51,688 nucleotides of DNA from CAZOHN01 sp964579325 (GTDB lineage: Bacteria; Pseudomonadota; Alphaproteobacteria; Rhodobacterales; Rhodobacteraceae), in contig CAZOHN010000003.1 of assembly GCA_964579325.1 (NCBI GenBank), positions 1-51,688 on the forward strand, read 5' to 3'. Every line of letters begins with the position of its first letter. The stretch's first letter is position 1. Below, one piece after another: positions 28,801-36,603 of this stretch. Position numbers and translations under genes: made by a program. The notes under the pieces were generated by a model. The model worked only from the letters and a program-made list of their open reading frames with translations. It searched no databases and was not told where the DNA came from.

Positions 28801-29401
28801 GATTGATGTCAACGTTGCGGATTTCCAGCGGTTGTTCGGACCCGGCGGCTTGATCGACGGCTTCGTGTCGACCCACCTGCTACCTTACGTCGATACGACC
28901 GTCCGCCCCTGGCAGTGGCGCGCCGACTTCGGGCTTTCGCCAGCGTCGCTGCAGCCGTTCGAACGCGCGCGCTCGATCCGCGACGGGCTGTTCCCGGGCG
29001 GTGCCGGACCGGTCATGGCCTTCACCATCGAGCCAAAGGACCTTTCTGGGAACGCCAGTCGGGTGACGCTGAATGTGGACGGGCAGAGCCTTGTCTACTT
29101 CAATGCGGCGGTAAGGCCGATGCCGATGACCTGGCCCGGGCCTGACGGAACCAATCTCGTTTCGTTGTCGTTTGCTCCGCTCGATGGCTCGGCCGAGGCG
29201 ATCTCGACCGAAACCGGTGCCTGGGCCTTCCTCCGGCTGATCCGCAAGGCGCGGCTGTCGAGGACCGATCTGCCCGAACTGTTCCGGCTAAGGCTTGCGC
29301 TCGGCGGCTTCACGGCCGATTTCGAACTTCGCGCCGCAAGTGTCGAGAACCCCCTCGACCTGACCATGTTCGGCGGGTTCCGGTGTCCGGACGGGATCTG
29401 A
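25850..29401 (+). CDS. tssM: T6SS membrane-complex protein TssM (IcmF)
   Basis: 1183 aa, normal for IcmF/TssM. Two N-terminal membrane helices lie near 15-35 and 50-70. The cytoplasmic NTPase-like domain has Walker A GPPGTGKT at 134-141 and a Walker B-type LVDTAGRY around 180. A third membrane helix near 440-460 precedes a large periplasmic region. That region ends in the conserved IcmF C-terminal part (FCRSATEGRYPFEEAS, FGPGGLIDGFV and W-rich strands), which contacts TssJ. The start is 2 bases after the tssL stop. Its last 19 bases overlap the tagF GTG start. Confidence 0.95.
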   Translation: MRILKAILRFLISRRLWTFIGVAILCALIWLFGPLVSVGDLQPFASDLTRLITIGGILILWLLSVLVGQLRAARANQVFVTELARAEPVRQASPGEGAVAEINTKFQSILGEMKRSKLGNRKFLREMPWYVIIGPPGTGKTTALRQSGLHFPIDLGDDLKGVGGTRNCDWFFTDDAVLVDTAGRYTEQASAPDLDAAEWGGFLDLLRKHRGRRALNGVIVAISVRELLGPDADLRAHGREIRKRLGELREKLGMQLPVYLMITKADLIPGFEAFYADLGNDDREQVWGATLATDARVDGVAVERELSALAARAERRLVGRLAEDLPLAVRADMFRFPAQFLRLEAPLRLLVDAVFGETRYDEASWLRGFYFTSATQEGSPIDRLVGDLAGAFGIASAPPVARRHGEKRSYFLRRLLTDLIFPEAGLGLFDAAAEERRKWVWRSTLAAAMLATAVLSAVFVYSYSRYSAGIADQERQLTGLQARLANVAARQAPTDPLDLDIALAAMAEVDSASTEVQGNALTALGPTAEAELARVQRMAYDRALRNILEPRMVALLEATMWRQIRDPEFLLGALKTYNMMTGLAPYDRAFAELWWQTDLPLAAPVDPFPTDAALGHQLAALERLAVEEQRIGPDRALVAAALETVCQIPIAVRAYNGLMSQSEIAGLPEWTPAEVAGPNGARVLSRLSGRTLRVGLPGAFTYRGFHGTVLPLIPDAAAQAALDRAIFAGGCQENATVDAAQLEVDILALYQKDFIAQWDGFLRDVRLAPITDLRIATDNLKDLATEDSALKRLLRAVVSETELTRQEEEAAGGGTGVPPGLVSAATKRLGSLGRLAKTGARIAGSSAGGGDAGAEALPGEVVARHFAPLKAAIDEVEGVPPLLNDAVAALGALANELQTVAASPDPEAALLARGGLPQLTGAIANVAAALPDPIDDWVAGIAGDTISVTREAVLSQLNARWRADVLPFCRSATEGRYPFEEASRIDVNVADFQRLFGPGGLIDGFVSTHLLPYVDTTVRPWQWRADFGLSPASLQPFERARSIRDGLFPGGAGPVMAFTIEPKDLSGNASRVTLNVDGQSLVYFNAAVRPMPMTWPGPDGTNLVSLSFAPLDGSAEAISTETGAWAFLRLIRKARLSRTDLPELFRLRLALGGFTADFELRAASVENPLDLTMFGGFRCPDGI

Positions 29402-29901
29402 GAGCCGACGGCTTCGCCGGGTTCTTCGGCAAGTTGCCTTGCACCGGCGATTTCGTCTGGCGCGGACTCCCCGACAGCTTCCGCACCCGCTGGGACGGTT
29501 GGGTCACGCGCCATCTGGCCCGGCGCGAGGGTATGTGGCCGGACGGCGGAGTTCGTTTCACGCTCGCGTCTGGGGATCGGACCGCTTCGGGCCTAATACT
29601 GGCCTCGCACGACTCGCAGGGCCGCAGGTTCCCCTTGTCCGTGCTCTTTGTCGTTCCGGGGGCGCCCGCCCGCGTGTCGGTCGATCAGTGGTGCAAGTCC
29701 GCCCTTGCGCCCATCGAGGTCGCAATGGCGGGAGTTATCGACGCAGATGCACTCTGGGCGGCACTCGACGAGCTCCCGCTTCCCGCAACCGTCGGTCCGC
29801 CAACGTCGCCACTACTCCTCTGGCGGGTCGATCGCGACGCCCTGGCGACGGACCCCTCGGACCCCGGCCGGGCGCTCGACGGTGTCTTCAGTTGTTCTTG
29901 A
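29383..29901 (+). CDS. tagF: T6SS-associated protein TagF
   Basis: 172 aa, DUF2094/TagF family. It has GFFGKLPCTGDFVWRGLPDSFRTRWDGWV and then FPLSVLFVVPG, which define the family. In other bacteria TagF is a post-translational repressor that acts alongside or independently of the PpkA/PppA pathway. The start is GTG 29383 inside tssM. Its last 14 bases overlap the end of vgrG, which is on the opposite strand. A second, divergent TagF-like gene is at 42494. Confidence 0.93.
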   Translation: MSGRDLRADGFAGFFGKLPCTGDFVWRGLPDSFRTRWDGWVTRHLARREGMWPDGGVRFTLASGDRTASGLILASHDSQGRRFPLSVLFVVPGAPARVSVDQWCKSALAPIEVAMAGVIDADALWAALDELPLPATVGPPTSPLLLWRVDRDALATDPSDPGRALDGVFSCS

Positions 29902-32200
29902 CCGTCGCGCCCTTGATGATCACGTCGCCATCCGCCTTGGCATTGATCTTGCCCGAGCCGACGATGTTGATGTCCTTGCCCTTGATGGTGATCGTGCCAT
30001 CCTTCTTCATCTCGATCATGGCGTCGCCGGTCTTGAGGGTGATCGAGTCCGCCGCCTCGATCATCATGCTCTTGCCGGCCTTGATCCAGACGTCCTCGGC
30101 GACGTCGTGAGTCTGACCTTTGGCGACCTTGATGAGCCGGCCGCCAGTGATCTCGTAGCTCTGGTTGCCCTTCAGCTTCAGCGCCTGGTCGCCATCGATG
30201 GTGGTGCTGTGGTTCTTGGTAACCTTTAGGGTCTGTTCGCCCTTGATGTCGGTGACATCGTTGCCCTTGACCAGATGCTTTTGATACCCGCCGACCGTAA
30301 CCTGCCGGTATCCTCCGACCGTGTGTGTATTGAACCCTACGACGGTCCGCGCCTCGTATCCGCCTACCTTGTCCGTTCGAAAGCCAACGACACCAATGTT
30401 CTGAAATCCACCCCAGACGATCTGCGTGTGGAAGCCGTGAATTGTCTCGGATGAATCGCCCTTTACCTCGATCTCCTCATCGCCCTTGACGATAAGCGTG
30501 CGTTTCTTGCCGACAGTCTCGTGGTCGTCGTCGCCGATCGAGACGGTGCGGTTGTGATCGACTCGCACCGACTTGTCGTTCTTGACGATTTCGGTGCGGT
30601 CGTTGCCGATCGTCTGGGTCGCGTCGTTGCCGACGTCCTCGACCCAGTCGTGGCCGATGGTACGGGTCTCGTCGTTCTTGACGAGTTCGATGTGGTCCTT
30701 CTCGGCCTGGAAATAGACGTGCTCGCTGCCCTTCTTGTCCTCGAAGCGCATCTCGTTGAAACCGCCCCCGCCGGGCGACGAGTTCGACTTCCAGCCCGAT
30801 TGCGTGGCGTTGCCGGGCAGCGAATAGGGCGGCATCTGTTCGGCGTTGTAGACGCGGCCGGTGATCATCGGCTGGTCGGGATCGCCTTCGAGGAAATCCA
30901 CGATCACTTCCTGCCCGATGCGCGGTATCTGGATGAAGCCCCAGCCCGAGCCTGCCCATGCAGAACTGACGCGGATGAAGCAGGTCGTGTTCTCGTCGTT
31001 CCCGCCCTCACGGTCCCAATGGAACTGCACCTTCACCCGGCTGTACTTGTCGGTGAAGATCTCCTCTCCAGCAGGGCCGACGACCACGGCCGTCTGAGGC
31101 CCCTTCATCTGCGGATGCGGAGTTCGAAGGGGCGGGCGATAGACGAGGGACGCCGGTTGCAGTTCGAGCCGTGTCTCGAAGCCAGAGGTCAGCCGGCGAT
31201 CATCCGAGCGCGCCTCGTACATCCCTTCCCAAACCCGGTATTCACAGCGCAGTATGATGTACTTGTCGTTCTCGACCTCGCGCGGGAACTCCTCGAGCGT
31301 GAAGCTGAACCCTGACATCAGGCCCGGCGCAGAGGCCACGGCCCGAACCCGCCGGTGCGGCGCCTGAAGGTCTGCAAGGCGAGTGGTAGCAAGGCCGTCG
31401 CCCCGGTCGAACTCGGTATACCGGCCCGGGTAATGGTAGGCTTCCGCAGCGTCCTCGTCGTGGTCGAGCACGTTCTCGGTCTTGGCCATCAGGTCGGAGG
31501 ACGGCTTCTCGAAGTCGTAGTCGGTGTGCGTGTACTTGCCGGTCCGTATCGAGGTCAGCGGCACCCACCCAACCATCGCGATCTCGGTCAGGAAGGCGTT
31601 GCGCAGGTGCGGCTGCCAACGGATCTTCTCAAGTCCCTCTCCCGGCGCCAGGCGACTGCTGTCGTCGCAAAGCACCAGGGTGTGCCCCTCCGCTTCCTGT
31701 TCGAAGAAGTAGAAGATGCCCTCATGTTCCATCAGGCGTTGCACGAAGGCGAGGTCGCTCTCGCCGTACTGCACGCAGTATTCGCGCGGCGGATAGGATT
31801 TCTTGAGCTGTTTCTTGAACTTTACCTTCGGGTATTCGCCGAGGACCGACTCGACGATCTCGGTCACGCTCATGTTCTGGAAGATGCGGTTGTCGGTGGA
31901 CAGCGACAGCAGCCACAGCGCCGGCCGCAGCACGGCGTCATAAAAGGCGAGGTCGTCGCGCATCTCGCGGAAGCCGAAGTCGGTGACGATGCCGTGGAAG
32001 TGGCGATGTGGCTCGTCGCTGCCAACGACCACGGTTACAGGCTTGCCGAGGAGGTCCTTGGGGGCGATGTCGGGATCGGAACTCGACAGGCCCAGGCGAA
32101 ACTCGAAGCAGCCGCTGACTTCGTCGTGGCCCTCGAGCGAGTTGAACATGAGCGTTTCGCCGGGCAGCGGCGTCTTGACGGAAATCTCGCGGTCGGTCAC
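29888..32200 (-). CDS. vgrG: T6SS spike protein VgrG (TssI)
   Basis: About 770 aa from GTG 32200, chosen because AGAGGG lies about 9 bases upstream; the frame stays open to 32251. The gp27-like part opens with ISVKTPLPGETLMFNSLEGHDEVS and YCVQYGESDLAFVQRLMEHEGI. The gp5 OB region has DKYSRVKVQFHWDREG and GWGFIQIPRIGQEVIVDFLEGDPDQPMITGRVYN. The rest is a triple-helical spike made of short repeats (TIGND, VGGY). It ends soon after the spike without an extra toxin domain. Three VgrGs cap the Hcp tube. It ends the leftward pppA operon, 90 bases after the TssM paralogue. Confidence 0.95.
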   Translation of the reverse strand: MTDREISVKTPLPGETLMFNSLEGHDEVSGCFEFRLGLSSSDPDIAPKDLLGKPVTVVVGSDEPHRHFHGIVTDFGFREMRDDLAFYDAVLRPALWLLSLSTDNRIFQNMSVTEIVESVLGEYPKVKFKKQLKKSYPPREYCVQYGESDLAFVQRLMEHEGIFYFFEQEAEGHTLVLCDDSSRLAPGEGLEKIRWQPHLRNAFLTEIAMVGWVPLTSIRTGKYTHTDYDFEKPSSDLMAKTENVLDHDEDAAEAYHYPGRYTEFDRGDGLATTRLADLQAPHRRVRAVASAPGLMSGFSFTLEEFPREVENDKYIILRCEYRVWEGMYEARSDDRRLTSGFETRLELQPASLVYRPPLRTPHPQMKGPQTAVVVGPAGEEIFTDKYSRVKVQFHWDREGGNDENTTCFIRVSSAWAGSGWGFIQIPRIGQEVIVDFLEGDPDQPMITGRVYNAEQMPPYSLPGNATQSGWKSNSSPGGGGFNEMRFEDKKGSEHVYFQAEKDHIELVKNDETRTIGHDWVEDVGNDATQTIGNDRTEIVKNDKSVRVDHNRTVSIGDDDHETVGKKRTLIVKGDEEIEVKGDSSETIHGFHTQIVWGGFQNIGVVGFRTDKVGGYEARTVVGFNTHTVGGYRQVTVGGYQKHLVKGNDVTDIKGEQTLKVTKNHSTTIDGDQALKLKGNQSYEITGGRLIKVAKGQTHDVAEDVWIKAGKSMMIEAADSITLKTGDAMIEMKKDGTITIKGKDINIVGSGKINAKADGDVIIKGATVKNN
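30250..30720 (-). repeat. Internal short repeats in the VgrG spike
   Basis: Translation of this stretch shows degenerate repeats of about 8 residues: TIGHD, DVGND, TIGND, SIGDD, TVGKK, then a glycine-aromatic set WGGF, VVGF, VGGY, VVGF, VGGY, VGGY. The pattern is that of the gp5-type beta-helix needle. DNA between about 30280 and 30440 is visibly less GC-rich than its surroundings. Confidence 0.6.
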
Positions 32201-32290
32201 GTCCTTCGTCCCTCTGTCCTGTTTCGGGATCTGCGATCCCGCCCGGGTCAAACTATAGCCGATGTTCCCCGCAGCTCGCGCCTGAAATGG

Positions 32291-34807
32291 TCAAAGCGTG
32301 GCAGGGCATTCGAAACCCGCAAGCAGGCGGCGCAGCGAGACCGGGTTGGCCTCGCCGGGAAAGGAAATCTCAAGAAAGAGACGCGCGCCCTCGATGCGAA
32401 GATCCGCGAAGTAGCGTCGGCCGCCGTCGCGCTCGCGCAGGCGCACGCCGTCGAACAGGCGCAGGAGGCCCCAAGGCCCCGGGTGCGCCAACTGTGCGTT
32501 CGATCCGTTGCCGGTCTGGAACGCGACCTCGGCCCCCTTGCCCGGATCGCCGCCCGGCCAGGGGAAGGTGGCCTCGTCCGAAGCGGCATCGACTGCGGCG
32601 CTCAGGCCCCCGACGCTGATGATCGCCCGGCCGCGCTCGGCGAGTGCCGCCATGGTCACGGTCGTCCCCTGCGAACCGTCTGCGCCGAAGTAGCCCTGAC
32701 CGATGGCGAGCGCGCGTTGGAGGTAGGCTGCACCTTCTGGCGAAAGGCCGGCGAAACGCGCATCGGGCTTCCAGCGCCAGGGACTTTCAGTCGTGTCGAT
32801 GTATTGCTCGGCGGCCGTGCGGAAGTAGCGGTCGACAGCCCCGCCCGGGCCGAACAGCGCGGCGAAGCTGGCAAGGTCGGCGTCAATGCCGGCCGGATCG
32901 AACGGATAGCGCCCTTGCGTGGTTTGGCGGCAGAGATCGAGCACTTCGGTCTGCCAGCGCTTGGTCAGAGGATTGCTGAGGTCGTCGGAATGGCTTGCCG
33001 AGGTCTGGGCGAGCACATCTTCGACAAGCTGGACCACGACTCCCGGAGCCTGTCGCAGCGCGCTTATCGAAGCCGCCCGGTCCTGAACAGACATGAGTTT
33101 CTGGAGTTGAAGCTCCTCAGTCGCGCCGGTAGCCCCGAGGGCCGCGTTCAGCGCGGCAAAGAGGGCGGAGATCTCGCGAATGCGTCCCTGTTCGGCATAG
33201 AGGATCATCGGGCCGAACTCGGCAGCGATCCTCAGTTGCAGATCGTGCGGGCGCTGGCGGTCGGTTCCGCCGATCTCGCGCCAGACCTCGGCGATCAGAC
33301 CTCCCAGAAGAGAATCGCGCTGGGCGAGCAACCCCGAGACCAGAATTGCAGTATCGCGTCCCGTGAAAGGCCGGATGCGCAGATCGGCCAGGAAGGCCCT
33401 CCAGGCGGAGAGTGTCTCGGCTTGCAGCCTAGCAAGCACGCGGTCGGGTGCATCGTTCATCGCGGGCAGGTCGCGCCCGAACATGCGCCGCGCCTCGGCG
33501 CGGGCGCGCTGGACGGCAAGACCCGCGCCGGATTCGCGCGCCCTGTCCCAGCCTCGCGCGGTCAGGGACCCCGGAATTGGCGTCCCGATCGGCAGTCCCG
33601 ACCTGCGGACCGCAACGTCCGCCAGCGCCGGAATCGCCGTGGCGGTGCGCCAGGGATCGATCTCCGCCATTTCCTCCGAACGGATCAGTTCGAGCCAGGC
33701 GCGTTCATCCTCGGCGGCCTCGGCGGCGAAACCTCTTGCCTGCGCGAGAAGTTCGGGGTCGGGCGGGGGGAGGGGGCCGGGCATGGATGCGAGCAACGGG
33801 ATATGCTGCGCGAGGCCCTGCTGGTCGGGCAGGATCGACGCCCGCGCCGAAAGCCAGCCCGAGAGCCAGGCCGCGTTCCACTCCGCCGCGCCGGTCATGA
33901 TGTCCCAGGCTCTGAGCGTATCGTATGCAGCTCCCGCGTCGCCCTCGAGCGCGAGGGCGGTATCGACCGCACGGGCCAGTTCACGCGGCAGGTAGCGTGC
34001 GACCGCCTCGAGCTGCCGCGACCTGGCATGTTCAAGCGCGTCGAAACCGAAGGTCTCCGCGAAAAGCCTGATCGGAAGCTTTTCGAGCGACCCTTCGACC
34101 CGGCCGACGGCGCCCGCAAGCCGGTCGAGGCGTGGCACGAGGTCGGGGATATCACCGGGGCGGTCCAGCCCGAAGGTGATGAACTCCGCCTCGAAGGCCC
34201 GCGAGGTATCGCTGTGAAAGACCCATTCCTTGTAGCCGGCCCACGCAACGACCAGCAGGAGGAACCCAACCACCAGCGTCGCCGTCATCGCGCCCCAACT
34301 GTCCGGGGCCGGCAGGTTCAAGCGGGCCCGCCCCCCCTCGATGCGGTCGAGGCAGGCCTGAAGGAACGCAGCCGTTTCGGCGTAACCCTCTCCCGCTCCC
34401 TCGGCACGCCGAACGAAGTCGCGCAACCGCGACGCAGACATCTCCTCGCCTTCGAACAGGAGCCTGTGAGCCGCCGCACCCCAGTCCTTCACCGGGATCG
34501 CCCGATTGCCGCGTGCGGCGTGGTCAAGCACGAGGCCGAGCGCCAGCCGCGCAGGCGCAATCGACGGGCGAGGAACCCCGGCGTTGCCCAGATCCGCCGA
34601 GAACCGGTCGAGCGACGTGCGCACTCTTGCCTGCAACTGCGCCAGATCGCCGACCTTGCGCAGGTCTGCCAGATGCTCGGCAATGGCAAGCACGGGCGCC
34701 GCGGCACGACCATAGGCACCGGAACCAACACCAGCACCGGCACTGGCACCGGCACTGGCGGTATGGGGCGCATTGCCTCCTCCGCCGTATGCCGGACTTC
34801 TGCCCAT
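32291..34807 (-). CDS. TssM/IcmF paralogue without NTPase, with DotU-like N-terminus
   Basis: 838 aa. After a glycine/alanine-rich tail (about 1-35), residues 40-160 are helical and weakly resemble a DotU/TssL domain (LGLVLDHAARGN, W109, LLFEGEEMSASRLRDFVRRAE, AAFLQACL). One membrane helix lies at about 173-191. From about 200 on it matches the periplasmic part of TssM; near 600-640 LCRQTTQGRYPFDPAG and FAALFGPGGAVDRYF align with the same blocks of the tssM product in this window, as does the closing PWGLLRLF. No Walker A motif exists. It is coupled to the M15 peptidase and vgrG. It could replace or cap TssM in the membrane complex (inference). A misassembled TssM is unlikely because the frame is fully open. 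Confidence 0.8.
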   Translation of the reverse strand: MGRSPAYGGGGNAPHTASAGASAGAGVGSGAYGRAAAPVLAIAEHLADLRKVGDLAQLQARVRTSLDRFSADLGNAGVPRPSIAPARLALGLVLDHAARGNRAIPVKDWGAAAHRLLFEGEEMSASRLRDFVRRAEGAGEGYAETAAFLQACLDRIEGGRARLNLPAPDSWGAMTATLVVGFLLLVVAWAGYKEWVFHSDTSRAFEAEFITFGLDRPGDIPDLVPRLDRLAGAVGRVEGSLEKLPIRLFAETFGFDALEHARSRQLEAVARYLPRELARAVDTALALEGDAGAAYDTLRAWDIMTGAAEWNAAWLSGWLSARASILPDQQGLAQHIPLLASMPGPLPPPDPELLAQARGFAAEAAEDERAWLELIRSEEMAEIDPWRTATAIPALADVAVRRSGLPIGTPIPGSLTARGWDRARESGAGLAVQRARAEARRMFGRDLPAMNDAPDRVLARLQAETLSAWRAFLADLRIRPFTGRDTAILVSGLLAQRDSLLGGLIAEVWREIGGTDRQRPHDLQLRIAAEFGPMILYAEQGRIREISALFAALNAALGATGATEELQLQKLMSVQDRAASISALRQAPGVVVQLVEDVLAQTSASHSDDLSNPLTKRWQTEVLDLCRQTTQGRYPFDPAGIDADLASFAALFGPGGAVDRYFRTAAEQYIDTTESPWRWKPDARFAGLSPEGAAYLQRALAIGQGYFGADGSQGTTVTMAALAERGRAIISVGGLSAAVDAASDEATFPWPGGDPGKGAEVAFQTGNGSNAQLAHPGPWGLLRLFDGVRLRERDGGRRYFADLRIEGARLFLEISFPGEANPVSLRRLLAGFECPATL
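34714..34770. repeat. Short tandem repeat in the TssM-paralogue N-terminus
   Basis: The 12-base unit ACCGGCACTGGC occurs twice exactly, flanked by diverged copies (ACCAGC, ACCGGA). On the minus strand it encodes a Gly/Ala/Ser-rich tail around residues 15-32. Such repeats readily change copy number without breaking the frame. Confidence 0.65.
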
Positions 34808-34810
34808 GCC

Positions 34811-35695
34811 TCAGAGTAGCCCCTCGGCCACCCAGGCGCGCAGCGTTTCCTCGCCTATCTCGAAGTGCATCGAGTCCTCGCGGCCGTAGGTCGCGCCCCA
34901 GAACCACCCTTCTTCGTTGAAATACTCGGCCAGGATCACGAGGCCCATCTGGGTTCCCCCGTCCCCGAACCCGTCGAGTTCGCCCGCGAGCGTCAGGTCG
35001 ATGGCTGTGCCCCACGAGTGGTTCGAGATCGAGGATGTCGAGCCGCGGATAAACCGCACGCAGAGTGCTCCGGCGGTGCCGACCTTTGCGAAAAGGTCCG
35101 GCTCGTTCTGCTGGAGCCGCTCCATGATCCGTTCGAGGCTCTCGAGCGCAGGGCGCAGCATCGTCACCCGGATCGGGCCGACCTGCCGTGTTTCGATCAG
35201 GCTCCTCAGGCGCGGGTTGCTGACCGCCTGGCAGTCCGTTCCATAGTTGTCGCGGGGCTGGCCGAGGATTTCCAGCATCGTCCGGTTGCGAGGCTGGGTA
35301 ATGCCGCGGTTGAAGCGTGTCCGCGCCAGAAGCATGATCTCGGTCGGGGCCTCGGTTTCCGGCAACTCGAAATTCTCGTCGCCGCCCACGTCGAACCCGG
35401 CTTCGGGTGCCGGGATGTCGGGCACGGACGGCGCGATCGCAGTGGGGCCGCGGTTGGCCAGCAGGCTCATGTCCTCTCGCAGGCGGGCGAGATCGGACTT
35501 CGTCTGCACCAGCTCGTCGGCAATCGTCCGCCGTGCGGCCTCCTCGGCCGCGAGGGCCTCCTCGATCCGTGTAAGCCGAAGGTCGGTCGTGCTGTCGGCG
35601 GTGTCGAGCAGCGTCGTCACCACGGCGAACGCGATAGCCGCGGCGACGACACCGATAGCGACGATGACGGGTCCCGCGAGGCTTCCCTGCCGCAT
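34811..35695 (-). CDS. Membrane-anchored M15-family peptidase (TagX-like candidate)
   Basis: 294 aa. An uncleaved membrane anchor lies near 8-30 (VIVAIGVVAAAIAFAVVTTLL), then a coiled-coil-like segment (about 37-80), then the enzyme domain. SNHSWGTAIDL gives H226 and D233, and MHFEI gives H277: the three zinc ligands of the M15/VanY fold, in the right order. M15 enzymes cut peptides in peptidoglycan. In Acinetobacter the T6SS gene tagX encodes a peptidoglycan L,D-endopeptidase needed for apparatus assembly; the same role here is inference from the fold and the operon (pppA before it, TssM paralogue and vgrG after it, 3-base gaps). A secreted effector is the alternative, but the anchor argues against it. 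Confidence 0.85.
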   Translation of the reverse strand: MRQGSLAGPVIVAIGVVAAAIAFAVVTTLLDTADSTTDLRLTRIEEALAAEEAARRTIADELVQTKSDLARLREDMSLLANRGPTAIAPSVPDIPAPEAGFDVGGDENFELPETEAPTEIMLLARTRFNRGITQPRNRTMLEILGQPRDNYGTDCQAVSNPRLRSLIETRQVGPIRVTMLRPALESLERIMERLQQNEPDLFAKVGTAGALCVRFIRGSTSSISNHSWGTAIDLTLAGELDGFGDGGTQMGLVILAEYFNEEGWFWGATYGREDSMHFEIGEETLRAWVAEGLL

Positions 35696-35698
35696 CGC

Positions 35699-36457
35699 TC
35701 AGCCTGCCACCAGGTGCAGCACGATCACCGATACGTTGTCGGGTGCACCGGCTTCGAGCGCATCGGTCACGAGGTGGCGACACGCGTCCTCCGGCGTGGC
35801 GGCTTCACCCAGGATCTGCGCGATCCGGTGTTCGAAGACGCATCCATAGAGTCCATCGCTGCACAGCAGGATCCGGTCGCCCGCAGAAAGCAGGACCGTC
35901 GTCACGTCGACGTCGATCTCGGCGTCGCCGCCAACCGCGCGAGTGATCACGTGCGACTCGGGGTGGCGCGCCGCCGCTTCTGGCGCGAGCTCGCCCCGGT
36001 CGACCATGTCCTGGACGACCGTGTGGTCCCGCGTCAGAAGCCGCAGCGATCCGTGGCGCAGCAGGTAAGCGCGGCTGTCACCCACCCAGGCGACATGAGC
36101 CATCGCTCGGGCGACTATCACCGCAACCGCCGTCGCTCCCATCACCCCTGCGCCCAGTTCGACCGCGCGTGCGCGCACCTGCGCGTTGGCGTGTCGCAAC
36201 TGGTTGACGAGGCTCGCGACCGGATCGGGAGTGTCGTCCGGAATGGCCGCCAGGCAGTCGACGGTGATGTCCGAGGCGATGTCGCCGTAGCCATACCCCC
36301 CCATACCGTCCGACACCGCCCAAAGGGTGCCGTCAGGGTCGGTCAGGATGGAATCCTCGTTGCGCTCGCGAATTCTGCCACGGTGGGTGAGACCGGCTCC
36401 GTCGGGCAAGGGCATTGCGGCCTGTCGCAGAGGCACGCGCGTCGTCGGGTTCGTCAA
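35699..36457 (-). CDS. pppA: T6SS PP2C-type phosphatase PppA
   Basis: 252 aa from TTG 36457, chosen because GGGGAGG lies 7 bases upstream; the frame extends further to 36568. PP2C motifs are present: RNEDS near the start, VSDGMGGYGYGDIAS, VAWVGDSRAYLL, LTRDHTVVQDMVDRGEL, ILLCSDGLYGCV and APDNVSVIVLHL. The metal-binding aspartates are all there. In known T6SS loci PppA removes the phosphate that PpkA puts on Fha. It is the first gene of the operon ending in vgrG. Confidence 0.92.
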   Translation of the reverse strand: MTNPTTRVPLRQAAMPLPDGAGLTHRGRIRERNEDSILTDPDGTLWAVSDGMGGYGYGDIASDITVDCLAAIPDDTPDPVASLVNQLRHANAQVRARAVELGAGVMGATAVAVIVARAMAHVAWVGDSRAYLLRHGSLRLLTRDHTVVQDMVDRGELAPEAAARHPESHVITRAVGGDAEIDVDVTTVLLSAGDRILLCSDGLYGCVFEHRIAQILGEAATPEDACRHLVTDALEAGAPDNVSVIVLHLVAG

Positions 36458-36603
36458 GACCGGACCTCCCCTGCGGCGCCCGGGCACGCCGGGCTTCTTG
36501 GACAGGACGCACACCGCGTCGCCCAAGTTTGATTTGATCACCCCCCGAGCATAACGTAACCTCTGCACAATTGTGGAACTCTTTGCATTGGAGGCCTCCC
36601 GAG
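36458..36603. promoter_or_regulatory. Divergent promoter region, pppA / OmpA-domain gene
   Basis: These 146 bases separate divergent genes and should hold promoters for both the pppA-vgrG operon and the OmpA-domain gene. The part at 36520-36590 is AT-richer than average (for example AGTTTGATTTGATCA). No reliable -35/-10 pair could be fixed by eye. TTGGAGG before ATG 36604 is a good ribosome site. Confidence 0.45.

Noticed and set aside
31355..34819. An 1154-codon plus-strand frame across vgrG and the TssM paralogue
   Set aside because: It is a GC-skew shadow opposite two genes with clear homology; it shows no family motif.
34811..35695. M15 peptidase as a secreted T6SS toxin
   Set aside because: It has an N-terminal membrane anchor, no PAAR/VgrG/Hcp fusion and no adjacent immunity gene, so an assembly role is more likely.
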